From Streptomyces sp. CB02923 (lineage in GTDB: Bacteria; Actinomycetota; Actinomycetes; Streptomycetales; Streptomycetaceae), in contig NZ_LWKZ01000026.1 in assembly GCF_001905005.1 (NCBI RefSeq), positions 1 to 64,000 on the forward strand: a stretch of DNA of 64,000 nucleotides, given 5' to 3'. This document shows, in pieces, positions 26,087 through 34,632 of the stretch. The translations under genes and the position numbers were made by a program. Under the pieces are notes generated by a model. The model was not told where the DNA came from, did not search any database, and saw nothing but the letters and a program-made list of their open reading frames with translations. Position 1 is the stretch's first letter. Every line of letters begins with the position of its first letter.

Positions 26087-26267
26087 GGAACATCTCCTCA
26101 ACGCCAACCTCGAAGAACTTTGCCATGGACATGGCGAGCGGCAGGGAAGGTGTGTACCGCTCGGTCTCGATGGCATTGATCGTTTGCCGTGAGACCCCGA
26201 GGGCCGTGCCCAGTTGCCCCTGGGAGAGCCCTCGTGACGACCGCAGTTCCCTGACAGTGTTGCGCAC
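26055..26267 (-). CDS. XRE-family helix-turn-helix regulator
   Basis: The 70-residue protein starts at GTG 26267 and consists almost only of a Cro/C1-type HTH (VRELRSSRGLSQGQLGTALGVSRQTINAIETERYTPSLPLAMSMAKFFEV). The recognition helix is SRQTINAIE. This compact form is typical of regulators paired with a membrane protein, and its 3' end overlaps the start of that gene. It probably represses its own two-gene operon. Confidence 0.88.
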   Translation of the reverse strand: MRNTVRELRSSRGLSQGQLGTALGVSRQTINAIETERYTPSLPLAMSMAKFFEVGVEEMFHVDESPAEDR

Positions 26268-26395
26268 GCGTAAAGCCTACTTGTCACCTCATGGTCGATG
26301 TCAAGCGCGCTTTACAGGGCTGGCGGGGCCGCGGGGCAGGCGGTTGCCGATGGGGCATCGGGGAGAACGCCGGGACAGGAGCAGCGCGCGCAAAA

Positions 26396-26421
26396 GCCGG
26401 GCGGCGTCACCGCCGCCCGGC
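26396..26421. terminator. Intrinsic-type terminator after the small secreted protein
   Basis: GCCGGGCGGCG at 26396-26406 pairs perfectly with 26411-26421, loop TCAC. On the minus strand the stem is followed by CTTTTG, so it resembles a factor-independent terminator for the gene ending at 26443. Confidence 0.85.
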
Positions 26422-26442
26422 GGGTGTCCCGGACCGGTCAGG

Positions 26443-26709
26443 CTACGGAGTGGTGAACAGCCACCACGAAGTCGTGCCGTTCTGCGAACAGAAGAACGAC
26501 TGCCACTGGCCGGCTTGCTGGCCCTGGTTTCCCGCGACCCAGCAGACCTCGAAGCTGGCATACGGGCCATAGACCGCCGTCGGAGCGGCGGCCACAGCCC
26601 TGCTGACGGATTCCTCGGCCCGCGGCGCTGCCGCCGCGGCCGACGGCAGCGCGAACCCCGCAGCGGCCAGAACGGCCACGGAAACCACGCGCAGCATCTT
26701 CCTGAGCAT
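26443..26709 (-). CDS. Small secreted protein
   Basis: ATG 26709 is preferred over ATG 26715 because the site GAGGGGG sits at normal distance only from the second. The 88-residue precursor has a signal peptide (LRKMLRVVSVAVLAAAGFALPSAAAAA) and a short mature part with two cysteines and several Trp/Phe residues (YGPYASFEVCWVAGNQGQQAGQWQSFFCSQNGTTSWWLF). It resembles small actinobacterial secreted proteins without assigned function. A single disulfide is likely. Confidence 0.75.
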   Translation of the reverse strand: MLRKMLRVVSVAVLAAAGFALPSAAAAAPRAEESVSRAVAAAPTAVYGPYASFEVCWVAGNQGQQAGQWQSFFCSQNGTTSWWLFTTP

Positions 26710-26840
26710 GAGCATTCCCCCTCATCGTCGCCCGTGACGAGGACGACCCTAGGGCTCTCCCACTCAGCCGCACGATCACCCACACGGGTCGCCCGGACAC
26801 CGGAAAGCAGTTCCCCGCACACCTCATCGGCAGACCCGGG

Positions 26841-27680
26841 TCAGGGCGTGACGGCGTACTCGGTGAAGTCTCCGCACGTGCGGAAACCCAGCCGGCGGTA
26901 GACCGGCTCGCCGTCCGCCGACGCCTGCAGGACGGCGGTCCGGAAGCCCTCGTCGCGGGCGGTGTGGAGTGTCGCGAGCGTGATCGCGCCCCCGTAGCCG
27001 CGCCGGCGGTCCGTCGCGAGGGTTGCGATGTTGTAGATCCCTGCCACGCCGGCGTGGAGGAAGACCTCCGCCGAGCAGACCGGCCGGCCCGCCACGTAGC
27101 CGACGAGGTAGCGGGCCGGACTGTCAGCGGCAAGGGCCCACTGGGCGGTCTCGGCGTAGAAACGGCGGACGGTGGCGGCCGGCGGGTTCCACAGCGCGGC
27201 CAGCACCGTGGCGTAGTCGACGAGTTGTTCGCGGGTGCTCACCGGGCGGATGTCCAGACCGTCGGCGTGCGGCTGCGGCTGGGCCTCGCGGAGGCCCAGC
27301 CACATCCCCGCCTCGGTCTCCGAAGGCGTCACGCCCGCAGCCTCCAGATGCGCGGCCAGACCGGCCGGTGCCGAGGCGGGACCCACCCACCACGAGAAGG
27401 GGCGGCCGGTGGCAGCGAGCTCCCGGACGGTCCGGCGGACACGCGGTGCGGCCGTATCCGTGGCGAAGCGCGCCGCTGCGACGATGTTGAAGGTGTCGTC
27501 GTCCAGTCCGCTGTCGGCGATCAGCAGGTCAGCCGTCTCGACGACCGTGGCGCCGCCCAGCCGCCGATGGAGGTGGCAGGCGTGTTCGGCGAGGTTCAGC
27601 TCCATCCTGATCTGTAGATCGGCCTGGTCGGCGGTCAGAGGCTCCGGTTCCGATTCCGATTCCGGTTCCGATGTATCCAT
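26841..27680 (-). CDS. GNAT-family N-acetyltransferase
   Basis: ATG 27680 follows GGAGACACC, giving 279 residues; the longer ORF lacks a ribosome-binding site. The first ~20 residues are acidic. The C-terminal half carries GNAT features: strand-rich YLVGYVAGRPVCSAEVFLHAGVAGIYNIATLATDRRRGYGGAITLATL, with the acetyl-CoA loop R-R-G-Y-G-G, and the terminal QASADGEPVYRRLGF motif common to tandem-type GNATs. The N-terminal half looks like a degenerate second GNAT domain. Substrate is unknown; acetylation of a small molecule or protein is expected. Confidence 0.85.
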   Translation of the reverse strand: MDTSEPESESEPEPLTADQADLQIRMELNLAEHACHLHRRLGGATVVETADLLIADSGLDDDTFNIVAAARFATDTAAPRVRRTVRELAATGRPFSWWVGPASAPAGLAAHLEAAGVTPSETEAGMWLGLREAQPQPHADGLDIRPVSTREQLVDYATVLAALWNPPAATVRRFYAETAQWALAADSPARYLVGYVAGRPVCSAEVFLHAGVAGIYNIATLATDRRRGYGGAITLATLHTARDEGFRTAVLQASADGEPVYRRLGFRTCGDFTEYAVTP

Positions 27681-27901
27681 GGTGTCTCCATTCAATGCTT
27701 GTGGTTGCGTCCCGGCATCCGGTTTTGCCACCGCCCGTCGCACCACGCCCCCGTCCGGCCTCAATGTGCTTGCGCGTCGCTTCAGCCAACAGCGGAACCG
27801 GGAGCGTGGGGTGCTCCCGAGGCGTTTCCGCAGCAGTGCCACGACCACGCCGACGGGCCACGAGCACCGCGCCACCGGCAGACGTGACGAGGAGTCAGTG
27901 C

Positions 27902-28619
27902 ATGACCGCAGCACCCGCCATCCCCGCGGCCCATCGCGAGGTCCACCTCACGGCCCGCCCCGCGGGACCCGGATGTGCTGCCGGCCCAGGCCGCGCACCT
28001 CTCCCAGGGCGCCGCCGCCTACCTCGGCGTCGTACGGGTCGGCGAGGTCCGTGAGGGCGACACCGTGTTCGTGACCAGCGCGGCCGGCGGTGTGGGCTCC
28101 CTGGCCGGGCAGATCGCCAAGCTGCGCGGCGCGGCCCGGGTCATCGGCTCCACCAGCTCTCAGCGCAAGGCCGACTTCCTGACCGAGGAGCTGGGTTACG
28201 ACGCCGCCGTCCTGCGCGGTGCCGGTTCCCTCACGGAACAGCTGCGGGCCGCCGCGCCCGACGGTCTCGACGTGGTCGTCGACCATGTCGGCGGCGAGCA
28301 GTTGGAAGCGGCCATCGCGGTGGCGCGGCGCGGCGCGCGCATTGCGATGATCGGGGCCTTGGCCGGGCAGCTCGGTGACGCCCCCGCCGCGAAGATCGAC
28401 CCGGTCGCCGTCATCACCGGCGATCTCACGCTGCGCGGCGCGTCCCTCTACAACCACTTCGACATAGTCCCCGAGTGGACCGAGGTTTTCGGACGCGGAC
28501 TGCGCGACGGCACGCTCACGTTTCCGCGCACTGTATTGAAGGGCCTCGACCAAGCGCCGCGCGCTTTGCGAGAGCTGACGGAAGGCAAGCTCACCGGGTC
28601 GGTGCACGTGGAACTGTGA
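27902..28619 (+). pseudogene. MDR-family NADP-dependent oxidoreductase, internally deleted and frameshifted
   Basis: A good start (ATG 27902 after GAGGAG) encodes MTAAPAIPAAHREVHLTARPAG, then the frame becomes nonsense and stops at 28054. In another frame from about 27955 the C-terminal two-thirds of the enzyme continue: LPAQAAHLSQGAAAYLGVV, the cofactor motif SAAGGVGSLAGQIAKL, DVVVDHVGGEQLEAAI, to GKLTGSVHVEL. About 110 residues of the N-terminal GroES-like domain, including substrate-binding residues, are missing at the junction. It resembles the curcumin reductase/leukotriene B4 dehydrogenase branch. A clean internal deletion would explain both the loss and the frame change. Confidence 0.75.
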
Positions 28620-29514
28620 CTCGAACGGGTACCTGCGCTGCCTGGAGGACCCGGTGACCTACGTCGACGCCGCGTTCGCCCCGCCCCCGCCTGACTCCCG
28701 GGGCACCAGGAGGGCTCTGCGGTTCGCCCCTGCGGTTCGCCCCTGCGGACTTCTCCTGCCAGGCTCTGCGACCGTTCTGCCAGTACGTCGACTCCGGACT
28801 GGCGGACCGAGTGACTCAAGCGACGTTGCCGGGGCGAACCCAGACCTTGCCGCAGTGGTACTGGCCTGGGAACAGACCCTGCCAGCCGCGTGGCCGGGCG
28901 GGTCATCACGGCCTGGGATCCTCGCTTCGTGCTTGCGAGTTCTGATCAGCCGGCGCCAGCGGCATCCTGATCAGGACGGCCTGGCTGGTCATCGCCCGGC
29001 TCCGGAAACGGTTGACGGCCAGGAGGGGGAGAGATGGCCCGGCGGGTTTACTTCCCGCTGCCACCGGAGCTGCGGAGATCGTCCCGAATGTCCGGACCGA
29101 GGGACCCGGCTAGGGACCCGGCTGCGGAATGCGCGGCTACGTCTTGGTGCGCGCCCTGAGGAGGCGGGCCCGCGTAGACGCGCCGAGCGGAGCTGAGCAC
29201 GTTCACGAGCACGCGGGCCGGCCCCGGCTGGAGGCGTCGGCGATTGTGCGGCAGCTGATGGAGGCAACCGGCCCATTGCACGCGCTCTACACCACGCGTC
29301 CGGCCCAGCTGTTCTTACAGGGGGTTCGCTCCCCTGGCCGCCCCGTGCGGCGGAGCGCTGGTCTCCCGTATGCCCACCCGGCCTCCCTCCGCCGCTGCCG
29401 CACCCTCCCTCCGAACCAAGCATCAAGAGGTTCAGCGGTGCTCTCACCGGTGACTACGGCCCGGCACTCTTGTGATGAGTGGTGCCGGGCCGTGGGAACT
29501 TCTTCAGGCTGACG
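28620..29514. other. Decayed region without a recognisable gene
   Basis: About 900 bp lie between two gene remnants. No open frame has a recognisable product. It contains a direct repeat CTGCGGTTCGCCC (two copies near 28718 and 28732) and a short ORF at 29034 (MARRVYFPLPPELRR...) with AGGAGGGGGAG upstream but only 41 codons and no visible family. Confidence 0.5.
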
Positions 29515-29765
29515 ACGGACCGGTCCCCGGTTGAGGGGGGCGGGGACCGGCGTGACCGGTGGCAGATGGAACAGGACCGCCGCGGCGACGAGGAAGGCGA
29601 TTGCGTTGCCGACGGCCATCAGTTGATAGGCAGTGAGCGTGCTGAGCTGCGCCACGCAGCCCGCCAGCACGGCACCGAGGGAGATGCCGAGGTTGGTCAC
29701 CGCACGCAGATAAGCCCGGAACTCCTGCGACCGGTCCCCGCCGTAGTGCCGGATGAGCGGGGGGG
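29515..29765 (-). pseudogene. Fragment of an MFS transporter gene
   Basis: The frame reads EFRAYLRAVTNLGISLGAVLAG, TAYQLMAVGNAIAFLVAAAVLFHLPPV, typical of two central transmembrane helices of an MFS drug/sugar transporter. Both ends run into unrelated sequence, including a GC-rich CCCCGGCCGC-type repeat at 29781-29832. Only about 80 of ~400 residues remain, with no start, so this is a remnant. Confidence 0.7.
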
Positions 29766-29837
29766 CGGGCGGCTGTCCCGGCCGCCCTCGCCCCGGCCAC
29801 CCCCGGCCACCCCGGCCGCCCCGGCCGCCCCATCTGA

Positions 29838-31913
29838 TCAGCCGATGGGCTCGGCCACGATGAGCTGGAACCGCTCGAAGGACAGCTTCACGGTGTTGTG
29901 CTGAGCAGTGGCGATTCCGAGTGACTTGCCGGTGAACGGGTCGGTCAGGCGGTACCGCGTGCGGCCAAGACCGCGCAGCTCGACCGTACCGTTCCACTGG
30001 TTGGCGTAGAAGGCGTAGTGGAGGGTCCGCTTCTTGGCCACGACATGCGCCTCGGGCTTGTCGAAGCCGATGTCGTACAGCTCGCCGCGGTACTCGCCGG
30101 TGGACAGCATGTTCTTCTCGTACAGGGACACCCACTTGCGCCAGAGGACCTCCTTCTCCGGGGTGAGGTCGGTCGCCTTGTCCGGGGCTCCGGTTCCGGG
30201 GAGGGTGAACTTGGTCGACAGGACGGCTCCGACGCCGTAAGAGGACGCGAAGTCGTTTCCGCCGTCGCTCAGTTCGACGTGGTCGCCGGCGTAGCTGCTG
30301 CCCTTGCCCATCAGCGCCTTCATCGACTTGCCCTTGCTCCGGACCTGGTAGGAGGACTCCGGGTCCGAGCTGGGGTACTGGTCGACGTAGGGCAGGTTGT
30401 GGAAGGCGAAGGCGGTGCCGCAGGGGCAGAGCTCGACGAGGGCGTCGGGGTTCGCCTCGTGCGCGGCTTCGTGGATCGCCTTCCAGAACAGGGCCACGCC
30501 CTCGGTGGATTCCTCGGGGCGGGCGTGCCGGTGCTTCGGGTTGTAGCAGGGCGCGACACCGTTGAGGTGCTGGCCGTCGATCTTGAGCCCCTCGTAACCC
30601 CAGTCGCCGATGAACCTCTTCGCCTGCTCGACGAAGTAGTCCACCGTCGGCTGGTAGGCCGGACAGAGGGTGTAGGCGTCCCACCAGGTGACGTCCTGCT
30701 TGTTGCCGTTGCGGTCCAGCAGCAGCATCTCGGGCCGGTCCCGGAACAGGTTGCTGTCGGGGTCCGCCGCCAGCGGGGCCCACCACAGGCGCGGCCGCAG
30801 ACCGGCGTCCCGTATCTCCTTGGTGAAGGCCCGCATGTCCGCTTCGCCGCGCGGGAACTTCGCCGTGTTGATGTCCCAGTCGCCCTCGTTGGTCTGCCAG
30901 CCGTCGTCGAGCGCGGCCCAGCGCAGGCCGACCTCGTGCGCCTTCGGCAGCGCTCCGGTGACCTGCTCGGTGGCGAAGTTGCGCTCGTAGCCCCAGGCAC
31001 ACCAGATGGGCTCGAAGGCCGAGGCGGGGACCTTGGGGGCGCGCTGGCCGATGTCGCTCATGTAGTCGCGGTACCGCTGGAGCGGCACGAAGTGGTCGCC
31101 CGGGAGGGCGGTCAGGAACGTGGTGTCGGTGCTGAGCCGACGGCCCGGCTTCAGGGTGCGGGCGGTGTCGTCCTGGATGGCGATGCTCGCTCCGGCGTCC
31201 GTCTTGCGGACCGGCATGCGCAGGACCGTCGCCACGGGCTCGACATGCCCGACGGACAGGCCCGCGCCCCGGCGCCAGACGGTCGCCAGCGGGGTGCCGC
31301 CGCCGTAGTCGGAGGAGTCCATCCCCAACGAGTTCTCCTGGACATAGCCGTCCTTCACCGGCATCACCCAGTCGCGGCGGTCCGTGTACGTGGTGCCGGA
31401 GAAGGTGTAGAAGCCGCCGGGGGTCTCCAGGAGTTCGTGGGCTCCGTTGCGCCACCCGGTCACCTTCAGCGCGGTGGAGGATCTGTTGGTGTAGGTCACC
31501 TGCATCACGATCATGCCGGTAAGGCGCTTGAAGGAGGTCAGCTCGACCGTCTTCTGTACGCCTTCCTTGGACGTGCCCTCGATCGTCACCCGGACGCCCG
31601 CGCCATGGCGGGGGTGCCGGGTGTGCCGGGTCCGGTGCCCGCGGTAGGCGAACGCCTCGATGGCCTTACCGCCCACCAGCAGGGCTTCGCCGGCGTCGAA
31701 GCGGGTGAGGTCGACGCCCTTGAGCGCCACCCGGCTGCGCAGTTGGTCGTCGAACTCCAGGGTGATGGAGGTGTCGCCGACTCCGACGAGGTCAGGACCC
31801 GAGTTCGGTGCGGCGACCGCGGGTGAGGCGCCCATGGCCACGGCGGGGAAGGCGGCCAGGCCGGCACCCCCCAGCGCCACCTTCAGTACGCTTCGCCGGT
31901 TCATGTCCGTCAT
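29838..31913 (-). CDS. Tat-exported alpha-galactosidase, GH36-like (possible alpha-N-acetylgalactosaminidase)
   Basis: ATG 31913 (MTDMNRRSVLKVALGG) follows AGAGAG. The 691-residue precursor has a twin-arginine signal (NRRSVLKVALGGAGLAAF, then AVAAP). An N-terminal beta-rich domain precedes a (beta/alpha)8 catalytic domain with GH36 signatures: WCAWGYERNFATEQV, WAALDDGWQTNEGDWD, LWWAPLAADPDSNL and GYEGLKIDGQHL with the nucleophile Asp near residue 446. A C-terminal beta domain ends ERFQLIVAEPIG. It should remove terminal alpha-galactosyl or alpha-GalNAc units outside the cell. Divergence from a GntR/GalNAc-type operon favours an alpha-GalNAc-containing substrate (inference). Confidence 0.9.
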   Translation of the reverse strand: MTDMNRRSVLKVALGGAGLAAFPAVAMGASPAVAAPNSGPDLVGVGDTSITLEFDDQLRSRVALKGVDLTRFDAGEALLVGGKAIEAFAYRGHRTRHTRHPRHGAGVRVTIEGTSKEGVQKTVELTSFKRLTGMIVMQVTYTNRSSTALKVTGWRNGAHELLETPGGFYTFSGTTYTDRRDWVMPVKDGYVQENSLGMDSSDYGGGTPLATVWRRGAGLSVGHVEPVATVLRMPVRKTDAGASIAIQDDTARTLKPGRRLSTDTTFLTALPGDHFVPLQRYRDYMSDIGQRAPKVPASAFEPIWCAWGYERNFATEQVTGALPKAHEVGLRWAALDDGWQTNEGDWDINTAKFPRGEADMRAFTKEIRDAGLRPRLWWAPLAADPDSNLFRDRPEMLLLDRNGNKQDVTWWDAYTLCPAYQPTVDYFVEQAKRFIGDWGYEGLKIDGQHLNGVAPCYNPKHRHARPEESTEGVALFWKAIHEAAHEANPDALVELCPCGTAFAFHNLPYVDQYPSSDPESSYQVRSKGKSMKALMGKGSSYAGDHVELSDGGNDFASSYGVGAVLSTKFTLPGTGAPDKATDLTPEKEVLWRKWVSLYEKNMLSTGEYRGELYDIGFDKPEAHVVAKKRTLHYAFYANQWNGTVELRGLGRTRYRLTDPFTGKSLGIATAQHNTVKLSFERFQLIVAEPIG

Positions 31914-32342
31914 GTCGAACTCTCTTTCGGTCGTGCGTGCCCGACTGGGGCAGCCGCCTTTTGTCCGTCGTGGTGGATCGTCGAAGCCGAGCCGCACGCT
32001 CGCGACGAAGCGACCGTCCGTAAGGCTGGTCGTTGCCTGGTCTCCTACCGGTTTTCGCAGTGGATCGGCTGGGGTCGGGGGACGGCGTACCGTCCGAACG
32101 GGTACCCCAGTGCGAGGTCGCCTCCGGCAGTAGCGGGCGGGCATCCTCGGTGAGCTGTGACAACGCTGCCTCGATCACCGGCGGGTGCCCGGGGCACGGC
32201 GAAACGGAAGGTTACTCACGGGCGACTTCTTCATCACCGGGTGGCCTGCTTCGGGAACGTAAGCGGTATTCGAGTGTCATGTCAACGGGTGGTCCTCCTG
32301 GACGAGGGTTCGCGTCATCAACCGAATTGGTACGCTTCTGGT
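31914..32342. promoter_or_regulatory. Divergent control region between the alpha-galactosidase and GntR genes
   Basis: This 429-bp gap holds promoters for both genes. A weaker copy of the operator half-sites (TGGTCG-N5-TGGTCT) lies at 32027-32043 on the plus strand, with the same 11-bp spacing as the better sites at 32328 and 33208. No other structure was recognised. Confidence 0.45.
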
Positions 32343-32344
32343 AT
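32328..32344 (+). promoter_or_regulatory. Candidate GntR operator at the regulator start
   Basis: TGGTAC-GCTTC-TGGTAT: two half-sites in direct orientation with an 11-bp period, overlapping the ATG of the GntR gene. The inverse arrangement occurs upstream of the catabolic operon at 33208-33224, which suggests autoregulation. Confidence 0.6.
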
Positions 32345-33131
32345 GACAGATGCGAGAACGTCGATGCCCAGAGGTCTGTTCGGTGACGACGTCCTCCCGT
32401 TGTACGAGCGCACAGCCACGCAGTTGCTCGACGACCTGCGCGCCGCCGCCGCCCGCCCCGGTGACCGGCTGCCCTCCGAGCGGGCTCTGGTCGACCGGTA
32501 CGCCGTGTCGCGCGTGACGCTGCGAGCGGCCCTCGCGCAATTGGAGTCGCGGGGCATCGTGCGGCCGTCGTCGTCGCGCGGGTGGTTCGTCGCCGAGCTC
32601 GGTCTGCTCCCCGAGGCGACGATGACATCCGCCTCGACGGCCCCGCAGGTCCAGGGGTTCGCCGACTATGCACAGGTCAACGGTTTGACGACGGCCGGCA
32701 AGGTGCTCTCCGCCACCGTTCGCCCGGCCACGGTGTCCGAGGCCGAGCAGCTCCGGATCGCTCCGGGCGCCGACCTCTTCGACCTCCACCGACTGCGCTT
32801 CCTCGACGGCCTGCTCGTCGTGCTCGAACACAACCGGCTTCCGTTGGCGGTCTGCCCTGCCCTGGCCGAGACCGACTTCACCACGGCCTCGCTCTACGCC
32901 ACCCTGCGCGCCGCCGACCCGCCGCAACTGCCCCGCGTCGCCGACTACTCGGTCGAGGCCCGCCACCCGACGCCACGGGAGATCGAGCTGTTCGAGATCG
33001 GGGAGACCATGCCGATGCTCGTCGCGACCCAGCTGACGTCGAACCAGGAATCACGCCCGATCGAACTGACCGTCCAGGTCTACCGGGGGGACCGCTACCG
33101 GTTCCGGGCCTCCATCACCAACCAGAGTTAA
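32343..33131 (+). CDS. GntR/HutC-family (UTRA) transcriptional regulator of the GalNAc-type operon
   Basis: ATG 32343 (MTDARTSMPRGLFGDDVLPLYERTATQLL) gives 262 residues. The N-terminal winged helix has the GntR signature PGDRLPSERALVDRYAVSRVTLRAALAQLESRGIVRPSSSRGWFV. The C-terminal UTRA ligand-binding domain is complete (LFDLHRLRFLDGLLVVLEHNRLPLAVCP ... PRVADYSVEARHPTPREIELFEIGETMPMLVATQLTSNQESRPIELTVQVYRGDRYRFR). Members of this type, such as AgaR and DasR, bind phosphorylated amino sugars. It sits between the alpha-galactosidase and the aldolase/deaminase operon, with matching operator-like repeats at its own start and before gatZ. Confidence 0.92.
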   Translation: MTDARTSMPRGLFGDDVLPLYERTATQLLDDLRAAAARPGDRLPSERALVDRYAVSRVTLRAALAQLESRGIVRPSSSRGWFVAELGLLPEATMTSASTAPQVQGFADYAQVNGLTTAGKVLSATVRPATVSEAEQLRIAPGADLFDLHRLRFLDGLLVVLEHNRLPLAVCPALAETDFTTASLYATLRAADPPQLPRVADYSVEARHPTPREIELFEIGETMPMLVATQLTSNQESRPIELTVQVYRGDRYRFRASITNQS

Positions 33132-33207
33132 ACGATCACCAACCCGACTTGGACGATCACCAACCGGACGTGAACGATCGCCGCGGGATTGCCGGTTCGA
33201 CTACGCA

Positions 33208-33224
33208 ATACCAGTTACATACCA
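33208..33224 (-). promoter_or_regulatory. Candidate GntR operator upstream of the catabolic operon
   Basis: ATACCA-GTTAC-ATACCA, which is TGGTAT-N5-TGGTAT on the minus strand. It lies 12 bp upstream of the -35 element of the operon promoter and matches the motif at 32328-32344. Confidence 0.65.
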
Positions 33225-33235
33225 GAATAAGACTA

Positions 33236-33264
33236 TTGACGACCCTAAATGAGACCAGTACTGT
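33236..33264 (+). promoter_or_regulatory. Vegetative-type promoter of the gatZ-agaS operon
   Basis: TTGACG at 33236-33241 and TACTGT at 33259-33264 are separated by exactly 17 bp, a good match to the Streptomyces housekeeping sigma consensus. The surrounding 60 bp is locally AT-rich compared with the genome. The gatZ start is 73 bp downstream. Confidence 0.7.
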
Positions 33265-33336
33265 CCGGAATGAGCCGCAGGCCATGACGGCACATTGGCT
33301 TGAGATGCACGTTGAGTGTTGAGTAAGGGGTTGGCA

Positions 33337-34632
33337 ATGCAGAGCCCATTGAGCGAGGTGGTCCGGCGTCAGAAGGCCGGACAGCCGCAGGGCATCACCT
33401 CGGTGTGTTCGGCTCATCCGCTGGTCATCGAGGCAGCCGTGGTGCAAGCACGGGAGACCGGCGGTCATGTACTGGTGGAGGCGACCTCGAACCAGGTCGA
33501 CCAGTACGGCGGTTACACGGGCATGCGGCCCGCGGACTTCCGCGACCTCGTGTACGGCATCGCCGCCGAAAGTGGTCTGCCACTGGACCGCGTGATTCTC
33601 GGCGGCGACCACCTCGGACCGAACCGGTGGCAGTCCCTGACGCCCGACGAGGCGATGGAGCGGGCCGACGCCCTGGTCGCCGCCTACGTGGCGGCGGACT
33701 TCACCAAGATCCACCTGGACTGCAGCTTCGCCTGCGCCGGTGACCCCGTACCGCTGACCGACGACGTGGTCGCCGAACGCGCCGCGCGGCTGATCCGGGT
33801 GGCCGAGGAGACGGCCGGCCCCGAGCGGGCCGAGCGGATCCGGTACGTGATCGGTACCGAGGTGCCCACCCCCGGCGGCGCGCACGAGACGCTCGACGCG
33901 CTCGTCCCGACCACGCCCGAGGCGGCGCGCACCACTCTGGAGCAGCACCGCAAGGCGTTCGCCCAGCACGGCATCGACGAGGTCTGGCCGCGCGTCATGG
34001 CCCTCGTGGTCCAGCCGGCCGTCGAGTTCGACCATGTGCAGGTCGTCGACTACCGGCGCGAGCTGACCGAGGAGCTGCGCAAGGTCCTCGACGACGAACC
34101 CACCATGGTCTACGAGGCCCACTCGACCGACTACCAGACCGCCGAGGCGCTCACCGCGCTGGTCGAGGACCACTGGGCGGTCCTCAAGGTGGGCCCCGGT
34201 CTGACCTTCGCCCTGCGGGAAGCGCTGTTCGCCCTCGCCGCGATCGAGGACGAGCTGGTGCCGGCCGCCGAGCGGTCACGCCTTCCCGAGGTCGTCGAGG
34301 AGCGGATGCTCGCCGAGCCCGCCAAGTGGGAGGGCTACTACCCGGGCAGCGCTGCCGAGCAGCGCCTCGCACGCCGGTACAGCTACAGCGACCGGATGCG
34401 TTACCACTGGCCCGACCCTGAGATCGAAAAGGCCCAGGCCCGGCTGATGGACAACCTCTCGGCCGTGGACATCCCGCTGCCGCTGCTCAGCGCCCACCTC
34501 CCGCTCCAGTACGCCCGCGTCCGCCACGGCGAGCTCGCCGCCCGGCCGCGCGACCTGGCCGTGGACCACGTCCGCGACGTTCTGCGCGACTACGACCGCG
34601 CCTCCCACCCCCACCTGATGGAGCACGTGTGA
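33337..34632 (+). CDS. gatZ: D-tagatose-1,6-bisphosphate aldolase, GatZ/KbaZ-type chaperone subunit
   Basis: ATG 33337 (MQSPLSEVVRRQKAG) lies after AAGGGG. The 431-residue protein matches GatZ/KbaZ: VEATSNQVDQYGGYTGMRPADF, ILGGDHLGPNRWQ, KIHLDCSFAC, IGTEVPTPGGAHE, VYEAHSTDYQT, and VGPGLTFALREALFALA. This subunit resembles class II aldolases but is thought to stabilise the catalytic GatY/KbaY partner, encoded here at 37905. It is first in a plus-strand operon and overlaps agaS by four bases (GTGA). Role: tagatose-1,6-bisphosphate cleavage at the end of galactosamine or galactitol catabolism. Confidence 0.95.
   Translation: MQSPLSEVVRRQKAGQPQGITSVCSAHPLVIEAAVVQARETGGHVLVEATSNQVDQYGGYTGMRPADFRDLVYGIAAESGLPLDRVILGGDHLGPNRWQSLTPDEAMERADALVAAYVAADFTKIHLDCSFACAGDPVPLTDDVVAERAARLIRVAEETAGPERAERIRYVIGTEVPTPGGAHETLDALVPTTPEAARTTLEQHRKAFAQHGIDEVWPRVMALVVQPAVEFDHVQVVDYRRELTEELRKVLDDEPTMVYEAHSTDYQTAEALTALVEDHWAVLKVGPGLTFALREALFALAAIEDELVPAAERSRLPEVVEERMLAEPAKWEGYYPGSAAEQRLARRYSYSDRMRYHWPDPEIEKAQARLMDNLSAVDIPLPLLSAHLPLQYARVRHGELAARPRDLAVDHVRDVLRDYDRASHPHLMEHV

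Noticed and set aside
28654..29196. 180-codon ORF in the decayed region
   Set aside because: Pro/Arg-rich translation, no family resemblance, no convincing start.
30018..31826. 602-codon ORF antisense to the alpha-galactosidase
   Set aside because: Shadow frame; the sense strand encodes GH36 motifs and a Tat signal.
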